A DNA stretch of 64,000 nucleotides, taken from contig CAWERW010000015.1 in assembly GCA_963811595.1 (NCBI GenBank), positions 248,001 through 312,000 on the forward strand, in the 5' to 3' direction. The position numbers and the translations under genes are program-made. The notes below the pieces were generated by a model. The model had not been told where the DNA came from, did not search any database, and saw nothing but the letters and a program-made list of their open reading frames with translations. This document shows, piece after piece, positions 56,377 through 63,899 of this stretch (positions within the stretch are counted from its first letter, which is position 1; the number at the start of each line of letters is the position of its first letter). The DNA is from DASQFQ01 sp963811595 (GTDB lineage Bacteria; Actinomycetota; Thermoleophilia; Solirubrobacterales; Solirubrobacteraceae).

Positions 56377-57092
56377 ACCATGCCGTCGTCACCGCGCTCG
56401 CGGTGACGCTCTCGACGGTCGTCGCGGGCGGGATCCTCACGGACCCCGCCCGTGCCGCCGCCGGGAAGAAGCTCCCGGCCGCCCAGCCGCTGCTCGTGCT
56501 CGAGCGCGATCACATCGCCCGGGCCCGCCCGAGCGTCCGGTCACGCCGGCTCGAGACGGTCCCCGCGCGGCGCCCGCTCACCGGCGTGCGCACCGTGCTC
56601 CCGGTGATCGGCCACGCCACCAGCAAGGACGGGCGCTCGTGGACCCGCGTCCGGCTCCCCGGGCGGCCCAGCGGCCACACGGGCTGGCTCCCCTCTTCCC
56701 GGACGCGACGCTCCTCGACCCCGTGGCGACTTGCGCTCGACCTGTCGGCGCGGCGGGTCACCGTCTACGAGCACGGCCGCGTCGTGCGGCGGTTCTCCGC
56801 GGTCATCGGCACCGCCTCCACGCCGACGCCCCAGGGGCGCTTCTTCATCGAGGAGGGCCTCGCGCTCTCTAGCGGCCACGGCGGCCCCTACGCGCTCGCC
56901 ACGAGCGCGCGCTCCGCGGTGCTTCAGGAGTTCGAGGGCGGCCCCGGGCAGATCGCGCTCCACGGCACGGACGGCCTCTCCGGCGCGCTCGGCACCGCGG
57001 CCTCGCACGGCTGCATCCGATTGAGCACCAGCTCGATCACCTGGCTCGCCAGGCGCATCGGCGCCGGCGTGCCGCTCACCGTCACCGCCTAG
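56373..57092 (+). CDS. L,D-transpeptidase with SH3-like domain
   Basis: 239 residues. A signal peptide (VVTALAVTLSTVVAGGI) leads an SH3-like region (ARARPSVRSRRLETVPARRP to HTGWLPSSR). The YkuD catalytic domain is marked by LDLSARRVTVYEHGRVV, TPTPQGRFFIEE, IALHGTD and the catalytic H212-G-C214 in SHGCIRLS. It cross-links peptidoglycan outside the membrane. Coupled by ATGA to the adhesin gene, so the same cyclic-di-GMP riboswitch probably controls both. It converges with the protease gene, overlapping by 11 bases. Confidence 0.9.
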   Translation: MNHAVVTALAVTLSTVVAGGILTDPARAAAGKKLPAAQPLLVLERDHIARARPSVRSRRLETVPARRPLTGVRTVLPVIGHATSKDGRSWTRVRLPGRPSGHTGWLPSSRTRRSSTPWRLALDLSARRVTVYEHGRVVRRFSAVIGTASTPTPQGRFFIEEGLALSSGHGGPYALATSARSAVLQEFEGGPGQIALHGTDGLSGALGTAASHGCIRLSTSSITWLARRIGAGVPLTVTA

Positions 57093-57570
57093 CGCGGCGC
57101 GACGGGCGAGCCGCCCGGCAGACGGCCGGCACGCTCGAGTAGTCGGCGAACACGGTCACCATCACGCTGCCCGGCGTCTCGTCGTGCGCATGCCCCAGCA
57201 GGTGGCCGAGCTCGTGCGTCATCGTGGCGCAGAAGATGCCCCAGTCCGCCCGCATGCTCGCCGCGGTCGGCCAGCGCCGGCGCGCGAAGGCGATCGTGCA
57301 GTTGCGATAGCTGCTCGCCGGCGCGGACAGGTTGTTCGCCCCCAGCGGGGTGTCGAACGTGACCCAGGCGCCGGTGTCCGGCGTCAGCCCGGGCGCCAGC
57401 GGGCGCCGCGCGACCAGCTTGACCTGCCCGCCGCACGGCACGGCGTCCCAGTAGCGCGCAGCAGCGTCCGCCGCCGCCTGGAGCGGCGCTCGCGCGGCGG
57501 CCCCGGCGGTCGCCGGGAGGGCGAGCGACACGACGATCGCGGCAGCGAGCAGGAGGCGGCGGAGGGGCAC
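57082..57570 (-). CDS. Secreted matrixin-like zinc metalloprotease
   Basis: 162 residues. GTG 57570 starts a signal peptide (PLRRLLLAAAIVVSLALPAT). The zinc motif is H119-E-L-G-H123-x-x-G-x-H129 (THELGHLLGHAHDE), the metzincin signature. A possible methionine turn lies in SVMVTVFADYS. There is a cysteine pair in VPCGGQ and RNCTIAF. The protein is a small secreted protease with no propeptide visible. An upstream start at 57661 would add a proline-rich leader but seems less likely. Divergent from the LuxR-type gene. Confidence 0.82.
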   Translation of the reverse strand: MPLRRLLLAAAIVVSLALPATAGAAARAPLQAAADAAARYWDAVPCGGQVKLVARRPLAPGLTPDTGAWVTFDTPLGANNLSAPASSYRNCTIAFARRRWPTAASMRADWGIFCATMTHELGHLLGHAHDETPGSVMVTVFADYSSVPAVCRAARPSRRARR

Positions 57571-57631
57571 CTCGACAGGCTCGCGCGACGGCCCGCTCGA
57601 TCCCTCATCCCGCCGGGATGGACCGGGGGGA

Positions 57632-57673
57632 CCCGAGGGGGAACAAAGGGTGTCCAGTGGCATCACCCTCGGG
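57632..57673. promoter_or_regulatory. Inverted repeat in the protease/LuxR divergent region
   Basis: CCCGAGGG (57632-57639) and CCCTCGGG (57666-57673) can pair over a 26-base loop. They sit between the protease start (57570) and the LuxR-type start (57700). As DNA they could be paired operator half-sites for the regulator; as RNA they form a stem in the regulator leader. Which one is correct cannot be told from sequence alone. Confidence 0.35.
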
Positions 57674-57699
57674 CCGCGGGCTGCCGATGCCACCAGTGC

Positions 57700-58284
57700 A
57701 TGGATGCGGCCCCCCCGATCACCGTCGCCGTCGCCCGCTTCGACGACCTCCTCGCGCTCGGCCTCCGGGCCGTGCTCGAGGACGACCCGGGCGTGCGCGT
57801 CGTCGCGCAGGACATCGAGCACGACCGCCTCGGCGTCGTGCTCCAGGCGCACCGCCCGAGCGTGCTGATCCTCGACGCCGCCCGGCTCGCCGGCGCCGGC
57901 GCCGTGCGCGAGCTGAGCATCGAGCATCCCGAGACGCACCTGGTGCTGTTCGGCGACGGCCTGTCGAATCTCGAGAGCAGCCAGCTGCTGGCCTTCGGCG
58001 CGAGCGCGTGCCTCGACAGGACGACGCAGGCGCGCGACCTGCGGAGCGCGATCCACCTCGCCGGGCGCGGGCTCCAGGTGATGTTCCGCGGGCCGGCGCA
58101 CGCCACCCGCGGCGTGCTGACCCAGCGCGAGGGCGACGTGCTCCTCCTCCTGCGCGAGGACCGCTCGAACGCGCAGATCGCGCTCACGCTCGACATCGGC
58201 GTCGAGACGGTTCGGACCCACGCGCGCAGCGTCTACCGCAAGCTCGGCGTCCCCTCGCGGCGCGCGCTCGTCGCGGCCCGCTAG
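57700..58284 (+). CDS. LuxR-type regulator with degenerate receiver domain
   Basis: 194 residues. The C-terminal helix-turn-helix is LTQREGDVLLLLREDRSNAQ then DIGVETVRTHARSVYRKLGV, the NarL/LuxR form. The N-terminal domain has the receiver layout but not its chemistry. The paired acidic residues are replaced by RF (VAVARFDDLLALGLRAVL), one aspartate remains in VLILDAARLAG, and the switch lysine is replaced by arginine in CLDRTTQARDL. It is a probable pseudo-receiver. No histidine kinase is adjacent. Start ATG 57700. Confidence 0.82.
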   Translation: MDAAPPITVAVARFDDLLALGLRAVLEDDPGVRVVAQDIEHDRLGVVLQAHRPSVLILDAARLAGAGAVRELSIEHPETHLVLFGDGLSNLESSQLLAFGASACLDRTTQARDLRSAIHLAGRGLQVMFRGPAHATRGVLTQREGDVLLLLREDRSNAQIALTLDIGVETVRTHARSVYRKLGVPSRRALVAAR

Positions 58285-58961
58285 CCACCGATCGCGTAGC
58301 GCGCGAACAGATAGCCGCCGGACTCGTGCAGCGAGCGCAGCTCGAGCTCGAGCTGCGCCGGGCCGCTGTAGATCGTCAGCGGATCGGGGCCGCCGGCCAG
58401 CTTCGGCGCGATCACGAGGTGGAGCTCGTCGGCCAGGCCCGCGGGCAGCAGCGTGCCGTTGAGCCCGGGGCCGCCCTCGCAGTCGATCGACTCGACGCCG
58501 TGCTCGGCGCGCAGCCGGCGCAGCGCGGTGGCGAGATCGGGCTCGCGCAGGTAGCTCACGCTCGCCGCGCACGGCGGCAGCTCCGCGTCCGGCGACGGCG
58601 TGACGATCACGACGCGGTTCCCCGGCGCGGCGAGCAGGCCGCGGTCGACCGGCAGGGCGACCGAGCGCGAGACCACGACCGCGAGCTGCTCCATCGGGCC
58701 GTAGCCCTCGACGCGCACGGTCTCGGCGCCCACCATCACCGCGTCGACGCGCTCGCGCAGCGCGTGGAAGAGCTCGTAGTCGGCGCGGTTGGCGATCGGC
58801 GCCGTGCGGCCGGCGATCGTGGCGCGGCCGTCGGCCGTGGCGATCATGTTGACCAGCACGAACGGCCGCTCCGGCGGGGCCGCGCCGGGGATCTCGGCGG
58901 CGAGGTGCGCGGCGGTCAGGCCGTCCGCGGCGTCGGGGAGCAGGCGGCGGAAGGGCTCCAT
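58281..58961 (-). CDS. RibD C-terminal (dihydrofolate reductase-like) family protein
   Basis: 226 residues. The RibD-C fold shows FVLVNMIATADGRATIAGRT, LRERVDAVMVGAETVRVEGY, VDCEGG-type ESIDCEGGPGLNGTLLPAGL and ELHLVIAPKLAGGPDPLTIY. There is no N-terminal deaminase domain, so it is a stand-alone pyrimidine reductase-like protein. It may act in riboflavin biosynthesis or as a general NADPH reductase. Its stop shares a CTAG palindrome with the LuxR-type gene, and a TAGCCT -10 box lies nine bases before its ATG. Confidence 0.87.
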   Translation of the reverse strand: MEPFRRLLPDAADGLTAAHLAAEIPGAAPPERPFVLVNMIATADGRATIAGRTAPIANRADYELFHALRERVDAVMVGAETVRVEGYGPMEQLAVVVSRSVALPVDRGLLAAPGNRVVIVTPSPDAELPPCAASVSYLREPDLATALRRLRAEHGVESIDCEGGPGLNGTLLPAGLADELHLVIAPKLAGGPDPLTIYSGPAQLELELRSLHESGGYLFARYAIGG

Positions 58962-58970
58962 CGCCGCGTG

Positions 58971-58976
58971 AGGCTA
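58971..58976 (-). promoter_or_regulatory. -10 box TAGCCT of the RibD-like gene
   Basis: On the minus strand TAGCCT ends nine bases before ATG 58961, fitting a leaderless message. It shares two bases with the facing -10 box of the divergent gene. Confidence 0.5.
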
Positions 58977-58980
58977 GACT
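58975..58980 (+). promoter_or_regulatory. -10 box TAGACT facing the small basic protein gene
   Basis: TAGACT would start a transcript near 58987 with a leader of about 97 bases before ATG 59084. A stem GCCGGGC-GTTC-GCCCGGC lies at 58993-59010 in that leader. The two divergent -10 boxes overlap. Confidence 0.45.
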
Positions 58981-59083
58981 GCGGCCATCCGTGCCGGGCG
59001 TTCGCCCGGCGAAGCAGTGCCCGCGTTCGTTGTTGTTGCTTTCGCACCTCCCGCGTCGCCCGCACACTCTCCCGGGAGGATCA

Positions 59084-59284
59084 GATGGCCGGAGGCACCA
59101 AGAAGAAGACGACCATGGCGAAGCTCAACCGCGAGGCGAAGCTGCGCGACAAGCGCGCCCGCAAGGCGGAGCGCAAGGACGCCCGCAAGCAGGCCGCGCT
59201 CAATCCGCCCGTGGAGAACGACGCCGAGGTCGCGGGCGACGCCGAGGTGGAGAGCGACGCCGAGGAGCGCTCGCCCGTCGGTTG
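59084..59284 (+). CDS. Small Lys/Arg-rich protein of unknown function
   Basis: 66 residues. ATG 59084 has GGGAGGA upstream. Basic N-terminal two thirds (GGTKKKTTMAKLNREAKLRD then RARKAERKDARKQAAL) and an acidic tail (ENDAEVAGDAEVESDAEERS). A charged helical nucleic-acid-binding-type protein. I see no named domain. It has its own promoter and a 97-base leader with a hairpin, so expression may be regulated after transcription starts. Confidence 0.7.
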
Positions 59285-59316
59285 ACGGCGCCGGGCCTGG
59301 CTGGGAAGGTCGGGGC

Positions 59317-59733
59317 CTGTCCGCCCCTGCCCTGACGCACCTCGCCGACGACCCAGAGCTCGCGGTCCAGCTCGCCGTCGGCACGCAGCACTTCCGCGGC
59401 GGCGTGATCACGCTGACCGTCCACGGGGATGGCCGCGCCACCGTCGTGCGGCGCGATGCCGACAGCGAGGAGCGCGCCGAGGGTGAGCTGACCGCCGACG
59501 AGCGGCGCGCGCTCGGCGACGAGCTCGACTCGCTCGGGCTGGTCGAGCTGCGGCCGGCCGGCGGCGCGCGCGAGCCCGACGACGTCCCGGTCGAGGTGAT
59601 GGTCGCGCAGGGCGGGCGCGCGGTGCACGAGCAGAGCCTGTGGTACGGGGACCGCTACAAGGACGCCGCGCTGGACCGCCTGATCCGGCGCTTCGACGAG
59701 CTCGTCGACCGCTTCGGGGTGGCGCCGGGATGA
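59317..59733 (+). CDS. Emfourin-like small protein coupled to a metalloprotease gene
   Basis: About 138 residues. No ATG or GTG begins the conserved part. CTG 59317 has GGGAAG eight bases before it and keeps the domain whole; GTG 59404 would cut it. The fold pattern is strand (GGVITLTVHGDGRATVV), helix (TADERRALGDELDSLGLVEL), strand (VPVEVMVAQGGRAVHEQSLW) and helix (LDRLIRRFDELVDRFG). That order and the spacing resemble emfourin, the inhibitor encoded next to M4 peptidases, though this similarity is weak and judged by eye. It overlaps the metalloprotease gene by ATGA. Confidence 0.5.
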   Translation: MSAPALTHLADDPELAVQLAVGTQHFRGGVITLTVHGDGRATVVRRDADSEERAEGELTADERRALGDELDSLGLVELRPAGGAREPDDVPVEVMVAQGGRAVHEQSLWYGDRYKDAALDRLIRRFDELVDRFGVAPG

Positions 59734-60482
59734 GGGAGGCCCGCGAGCGCGAGCCGGCGCCCCGCGTCCCACCGGCGGCCGCGGCGCCCGTCGCCTCGCG
59801 CGCCGCGCGGGTGCTCGCGCTGCAGCGCACGGCGGGCAACCGCGCGACGGCGCACGCGGTCGCGCTCATGCGGACGCCGAAGGAGGTGGCGGTCACGCGC
59901 TCCGATCCCCCCTATGGCTGGACGGCGAACTTCTCCGCCGATCTCACGGGCTCGGAGTGCGTCATCACGATCCGGGCCAAGATCGCCCGTGACGCCGACG
60001 TGACCGAGGATGAGGAGAAGGCGGTCAAGGCGCAGACCAGCACCGAGTTCACCCGCATCTGGGACTCGAAGTTCGAGTTCGTCGACGAGGGCTGGTTCTG
60101 GGACGACGAGTACCTCGTCCGCGTCAAGCTCCAGTACGTCGACAAGGACGAGCACGTCGTGATCTCGCTGCACAAGGGCACGGGCCACGACAACCGCCGC
60201 AACTGGTACGTCGCGTCGACGGCGACCGATCGCGCGCACGAGCTGGGCCATCAGCTCGGGCTGCTGGACGAGTACATCGACGCGAAGGTCGTCAACCGCA
60301 AGGACGCGACGGCGCCCGGCGTCTTCACCGACAACTCGATCATGGGCAACTACCCCAAGGAGGGCGCGGCGAAGGCGAGCGCCAAGCTCCGCCACGGCGA
60401 GTCGATCGCCAAGGAGGTCGGCCGCGTCCACGGCAAGACGCTGACCACGCGGATGCGGGCCGCGGCCGCGGCGACCAAGTAG
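59730..60482 (+). CDS. LQRxAGN-leader zinc metalloprotease (possible contractile-injection effector)
   Basis: 250 residues. The N-terminus is disordered and Pro/Ala-rich, then LQRTAGN (31-37) in VLALQRTAGNRATAHAV, the leader motif often found before eCIS core (DUF4157) domains and on proteins linked to extracellular contractile injection systems. The protease motif is H170-E171-x2-H174 and D180 in AHELGHQLGLLDEY, followed by DNSIMGNYP. No signal peptide, so secretion by a non-Sec route is implied. ATGA overlap with the emfourin-like gene suggests a protease-inhibitor pair. No injection-system structural genes lie in the window. Confidence 0.72.
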   Translation: MREAREREPAPRVPPAAAAPVASRAARVLALQRTAGNRATAHAVALMRTPKEVAVTRSDPPYGWTANFSADLTGSECVITIRAKIARDADVTEDEEKAVKAQTSTEFTRIWDSKFEFVDEGWFWDDEYLVRVKLQYVDKDEHVVISLHKGTGHDNRRNWYVASTATDRAHELGHQLGLLDEYIDAKVVNRKDATAPGVFTDNSIMGNYPKEGAAKASAKLRHGESIAKEVGRVHGKTLTTRMRAAAAATK

Positions 60483-61958
60483 TCACTCCGCCGGCGCGGG
60501 CGCGGGTTCCTCCTCGCGGCGCTGGGACAGCGCGAAGTACGAGACCGCGGCCAGCCCGAACGCGACGAACACGCCGTAGCGGTAGAGCTGGTCGAGGAAC
60601 GTCGGGTCGGCCACCACCCCGCCCTCCGTCGTGGCGGCGTTGAGGAAGCCCGGGATGACCGGGATCACGCCGATCGCGACGGCCGCGAGCGCGCGCAGGT
60701 TGTAGCCGCTCGAGAACCAGTAGCGGCCGGCGCCCGGCCGGTAGAGGTCGACGACGTCGAGCACCGTCTTCCGCAGCACCCAGTAGTCGACGATCATCAC
60801 CCCCGCGAACGCGGCGAGCAGGCTGCCGTAGCCGACGAGCCAGGTGAAGATGTACGCGCCGACGTCCTCGTAGAGCTTCCACGGCAGCGAGACGATCCCG
60901 ATCACCGCGGTGATCAGACCGCCCGTGCGGAACGAGATCTGCCGCGGCGACAGGTTCGAGAAGTCGTTCGACGGCGAGACGACGTTGGCCGCCATGTTGG
61001 TCGTCAGCTGCGCGATGACGATCACGATCATCGCCAGGACGAGCAGGATCGGCAGGTCATCGAGCAGGCGCGCGACGAGCGCCACCGGATCCCAGATCGC
61101 CTCGTCGTAGACGACGATCGTGGCGGCCGTCACGGCGATGCCGACGAACGAGAACGCCGTCATCGTGAGCGGCATCGCGAGCGACTGGCCGACGACCTGC
61201 GACTTCTGGTCGCGCGCGTAGCGCGTGAAGTCCGGGATGTTGAGCGAGAGCGTGATCCAGTAGCCGATGTTGGCCGCCAGGCCGGGCGCGAACAGCGACC
61301 AGAAGTCCTGGTCGTCGGTCAGCAGCTGGGACGAGGCCGAGAACACGTTGCCGATGCCGCCGCCCGCGTCGAAGCCCCAGATCAGCAGCGCGGCGCTGCC
61401 GCCGATCAGCAACGGGGCGGCGGTCCGCTCGAGCCAGCGGATGCCCTCGATCCCGCGCAGGATGATCGCCACCTCGACGAGCCAGAACGCCCCGAACGCG
61501 ATCGCCTTGTGGCCGCCGACGTCCGCCCAGCCGTTCCACAGCGTCGCCATCAGCGTGTCGACCGCGAGCGCGCCGATCCACGTCTGGATGCCGAACCACC
61601 CGCAGGCGACGAGCGCGCGCGCCATCGCGGCGACGTTCGCGCCGCGGATCCCGAAGCTCGAGCGCACCAGGACCGGGAACGGGATCCCGTACTTCGTCCC
61701 CGGATGCGCGTTGAGCAGCATCGGGATCAGCACGATGACGTTGCCGAGGGAAACCGTCAGGAGGCCCTGCCACCACGACATGCCGGCCGCGATCAGGCCG
61801 GACGCGAGCGTGTAGGTCGTGGTGACGACCGACAGCCCGATCCAGAGCGCGGCGAAGTCGTACGTCCCCCAGGTCCGGCGGCTCGCCTCGGTCGGTGCGA
61901 GGTCGCCGTTCGAGAGCGGCGACTCGGCGATCGTGCGATCGGAATGGATGGTGCTCAT
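60483..61958 (-). CDS. NCS1-family nucleobase permease
   Basis: 491 residues with about 12 helices. Family segments include GTYDFAALWIGLSVVTTTYT, GMSWWQGLLTVSLGNVIVLI, GTKYGIPFPVLVRSSFGIRG, GWFGIQTWIGALAVDT, ANIGYWITLSLNIPDFTRYA and TTNMAANVVSPSNDFSNLSP. These are the signatures of NCS1 (cytosine, uracil, allantoin or hydantoin) transporters, driven by cations. ATG 61958. It lies between two metalloprotease genes on the opposite strand, and its substrate may relate to the nucleoside operon 7 kb away. Confidence 0.93.
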   Translation of the reverse strand: MSTIHSDRTIAESPLSNGDLAPTEASRRTWGTYDFAALWIGLSVVTTTYTLASGLIAAGMSWWQGLLTVSLGNVIVLIPMLLNAHPGTKYGIPFPVLVRSSFGIRGANVAAMARALVACGWFGIQTWIGALAVDTLMATLWNGWADVGGHKAIAFGAFWLVEVAIILRGIEGIRWLERTAAPLLIGGSAALLIWGFDAGGGIGNVFSASSQLLTDDQDFWSLFAPGLAANIGYWITLSLNIPDFTRYARDQKSQVVGQSLAMPLTMTAFSFVGIAVTAATIVVYDEAIWDPVALVARLLDDLPILLVLAMIVIVIAQLTTNMAANVVSPSNDFSNLSPRQISFRTGGLITAVIGIVSLPWKLYEDVGAYIFTWLVGYGSLLAAFAGVMIVDYWVLRKTVLDVVDLYRPGAGRYWFSSGYNLRALAAVAIGVIPVIPGFLNAATTEGGVVADPTFLDQLYRYGVFVAFGLAAVSYFALSQRREEEPAPAPAE

Positions 61959-62031
61959 GAACCTGCCCCCCGGTCGGTTCGTGACGGTGCGCGCCCTAGC
62001 GTGCCAGAACGAAAGGCGGCATGCTTGACCG

Positions 62032-62691
62032 ATGGCACGGGTGCACGCCGAAAGGGACTCGGACCCGCAGGCGGAGCCGGCCGCCACGGCCGCCGCGCCC
62101 GCGCGCGCGGCTTCGCTCGCGGGCCTGAGCCCGTCCGCGGTCCTGGGGCTGCAGCGCTCGGCCGGCAACGCGGCGGTCGGGCGGCTGCTCCAGCGCGCGA
62201 TCTCCTTCGACGCCTGCAGCTCGAGCGAGGAGACGACGATCCGCGCCTCGCACACCCGCGCGATCGAGCTCGTCAAGAACGCGCTGACGAAGCTCGACGC
62301 CTACGACGGCACGAATCCGGCCGAGGTACACAGCGGGCTCTCGACGCACCTGAAGAGCACGTCCACGTTCGTCGCCTGGGCCGTGGGCAACCACCTGCGC
62401 AACGCGCGCTCCGGGGCGGCCGACGCGACGTACGAGTGCAACCCGCACGGCACGGCGCGCGGATGGTCGGCCTGGTGCGTACCGTTCACCGACATCGAGC
62501 TGCACCCGGCGTGGTTCGCCGACACGGACATCGACGCGCGGGCGCGGACGATGATCCACGAGTGGCTGCATCGCTACGACTGCCGCTTCGACCTCGGCTA
62601 CGAGCACGGTGAGGGCTACTCCGAGCAGGGCACGATCACGTCGCTGCTGAACGCGGACTCGATCGCGCATTTCGTGATCTCGGTGCGCTGA
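62032..62691 (+). CDS. LQRxAGN-leader zinc metalloprotease, second copy
   Basis: 219 residues. Same layout as the protease at 59730: an Ala/Pro-rich disordered N-terminus, the motif LQRSAGN (40-46) in VLGLQRSAGNAAVGRLLQR, then a different protease fold. The zinc site is H176-E177-x2-H180 in MIHEWLHRYDC with D187 and YEHGEGYSE nearby, resembling aspzincin (M35-like) peptidases. Cysteines may form disulfides. No Sec signal. It is not homologous to the first protease outside the leader, so the shared motif probably marks a common delivery or maturation route. Confidence 0.7.
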   Translation: MARVHAERDSDPQAEPAATAAAPARAASLAGLSPSAVLGLQRSAGNAAVGRLLQRAISFDACSSSEETTIRASHTRAIELVKNALTKLDAYDGTNPAEVHSGLSTHLKSTSTFVAWAVGNHLRNARSGAADATYECNPHGTARGWSAWCVPFTDIELHPAWFADTDIDARARTMIHEWLHRYDCRFDLGYEHGEGYSEQGTITSLLNADSIAHFVISVR

Positions 62692-62750
62692 CTTCCGGTC
62701 TGGCCTTTCGGCCGTGGCGGCCGATGCCGCGAGCGGATTTCATCCCGGCC

Positions 62751-63284
62751 ATGAGCGACGACCCGCGCGTCTTCTACCTCGTCGCGGCCGAGCGAGCCGA
62801 TGAGCTGCTGCCGCCGCTGCGCGAACACTTCGCCGAGGAACCGCGGGTCGCGGTGCTCGTCGATCGGCGGACGTCGAAGCGCTCCGACCAGCCGTCCGAG
62901 GCACGGCCGCGCGCGCCGGTCGCCGAGCGCGACCCGGCACGCGCGCTCCCACCCGCGCTGCGTCCGGAGGCGCGTCACCTGCGGCTGGTGCAGCCCTTGG
63001 AGCCTGTGCGGCGCACGTACGAGGACGTCGCCCTGGCCGACCTCATCGACGAGGCGCTGGCGGGCGAGCCGGAGGCGGTGTCGGAGCTGTGGTGGCGGGT
63101 CTCCGAGCGTGTGCAGACGCGGCTGCGGCTGGCCATCGGCGTGTTCGCCGCCGAGCGCGCGACGAGCCAGCTGCTCGGGCGGCTGCTCGATGAGCTCCCC
63201 GGCTACGACCCCGAGCGCGAGCCGCTGACCGTCTGGCTCGACGTGGTCGTCGACCGCTTCTGCGCCGATCGCATCCCCGCCTGA
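62751..63284 (+). CDS. Uncharacterised protein with a sigma-factor-like helical C-terminus
   Basis: 177 residues from ATG 62751 (an earlier ATG at 62724 is possible). N-terminal strand-helix part VFYLVAAERADELLPPLREH and AVLVDRRTSKR, a Pro/Arg linker, and a helical C-terminal part LADLIDEALAGEPEAVSELW to LLDELPGYDPEREPLTVWLD. The last segment resembles sigma region 2, where GYDPxRxxLxxWL is common, but no region 4 follows. Function unknown. It is downstream of the second metalloprotease by 60 bases. Confidence 0.55.
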   Translation: MSDDPRVFYLVAAERADELLPPLREHFAEEPRVAVLVDRRTSKRSDQPSEARPRAPVAERDPARALPPALRPEARHLRLVQPLEPVRRTYEDVALADLIDEALAGEPEAVSELWWRVSERVQTRLRLAIGVFAAERATSQLLGRLLDELPGYDPEREPLTVWLDVVVDRFCADRIPA

Positions 63285-63296
63285 GAAGCTTGCGGG

Positions 63297-63893
63297 GTGC
63301 CCGGCCCCGTCACCGTCCCGCCGCTGCCCGCGCCGCTGACCTGGGACGTCGAGCCGGCGAGCTCGAGCTTCGACGACGACGTCCTCACGATCGAGGCGCC
63401 CGCCCGCTGCGACCTCTTCAACGACCCGGCCGGGAGCGCGCCGGAGACGGGCGCGCCGCGGCTGCTCGGCCCCGTCGAGGGCGACTTCCAGCTCTCGGCG
63501 CGCGTGCGGTGCACGTTCGCGGGCGCCTTCGACGCGGGCGCGCTGCTCGTGTGGGCCGGCGAGGAGCGGTGGGTCAAGCTCGCCTTCGAGGTCTCGCCGC
63601 ACGGCGAGGCGGGGGTCGTCTCAGTCGTCACCGACGGGCTGTCCGACGACGCGAACGCGTTCGCCGTCGCGGGCGACGCGGTGTGGCTGCGGGTGTCGCG
63701 GATGGGCAGCGCGTGCGCGCTGCACGCCCGGCTCGACGACGAGCCGTGGCGCTTCGTCCGCCACTTCCCGCTCCCCGGCGAGCTGCGCGCCGGCTTCCTC
63801 GCGCAGTCGCCGGTGGGGGACGGCGCGACCGCCACGTTCGACGAGATCGGCTACACCCCCGAGCGCCTGGCCGACCTGCGCTCGGGGGTGTGA
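63297..63893 (+). CDS. DUF1349 domain protein
   Basis: 198 residues. The beta-jelly-roll DUF1349 fold (regulator of beta-xylosidase-like, concanavalin-type) shows SSSFDDDVLTIEAPARCDLF, GDFQLSARVRCTFAGAFDAG, LLVWAGEERWVKLAFE and LRAGFLAQSPVGDGATATFD. It is cytoplasmic and possibly sugar-binding. GTG 63297 starts twelve bases after the previous stop. No clear operon signal apart from proximity. Confidence 0.82.
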   Translation: MPGPVTVPPLPAPLTWDVEPASSSFDDDVLTIEAPARCDLFNDPAGSAPETGAPRLLGPVEGDFQLSARVRCTFAGAFDAGALLVWAGEERWVKLAFEVSPHGEAGVVSVVTDGLSDDANAFAVAGDAVWLRVSRMGSACALHARLDDEPWRFVRHFPLPGELRAGFLAQSPVGDGATATFDEIGYTPERLADLRSGV

Positions 63894-63899
63894 CCGGGG

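Noticed and set aside
55018..57693. Identical 16-mer GGGCTGCCGATGCCAC at 55018 and 57678
   Set aside because: One 16-base match in 64 kb of GC-rich sequence is expected by chance, and the second site lacks the other riboswitch parts.
57630..57700. A second cyclic-di-GMP riboswitch before the LuxR-type gene
   Set aside because: There is a hairpin but no GNRA tetraloop stem, no GCAAAGCC receptor and no closing strand.
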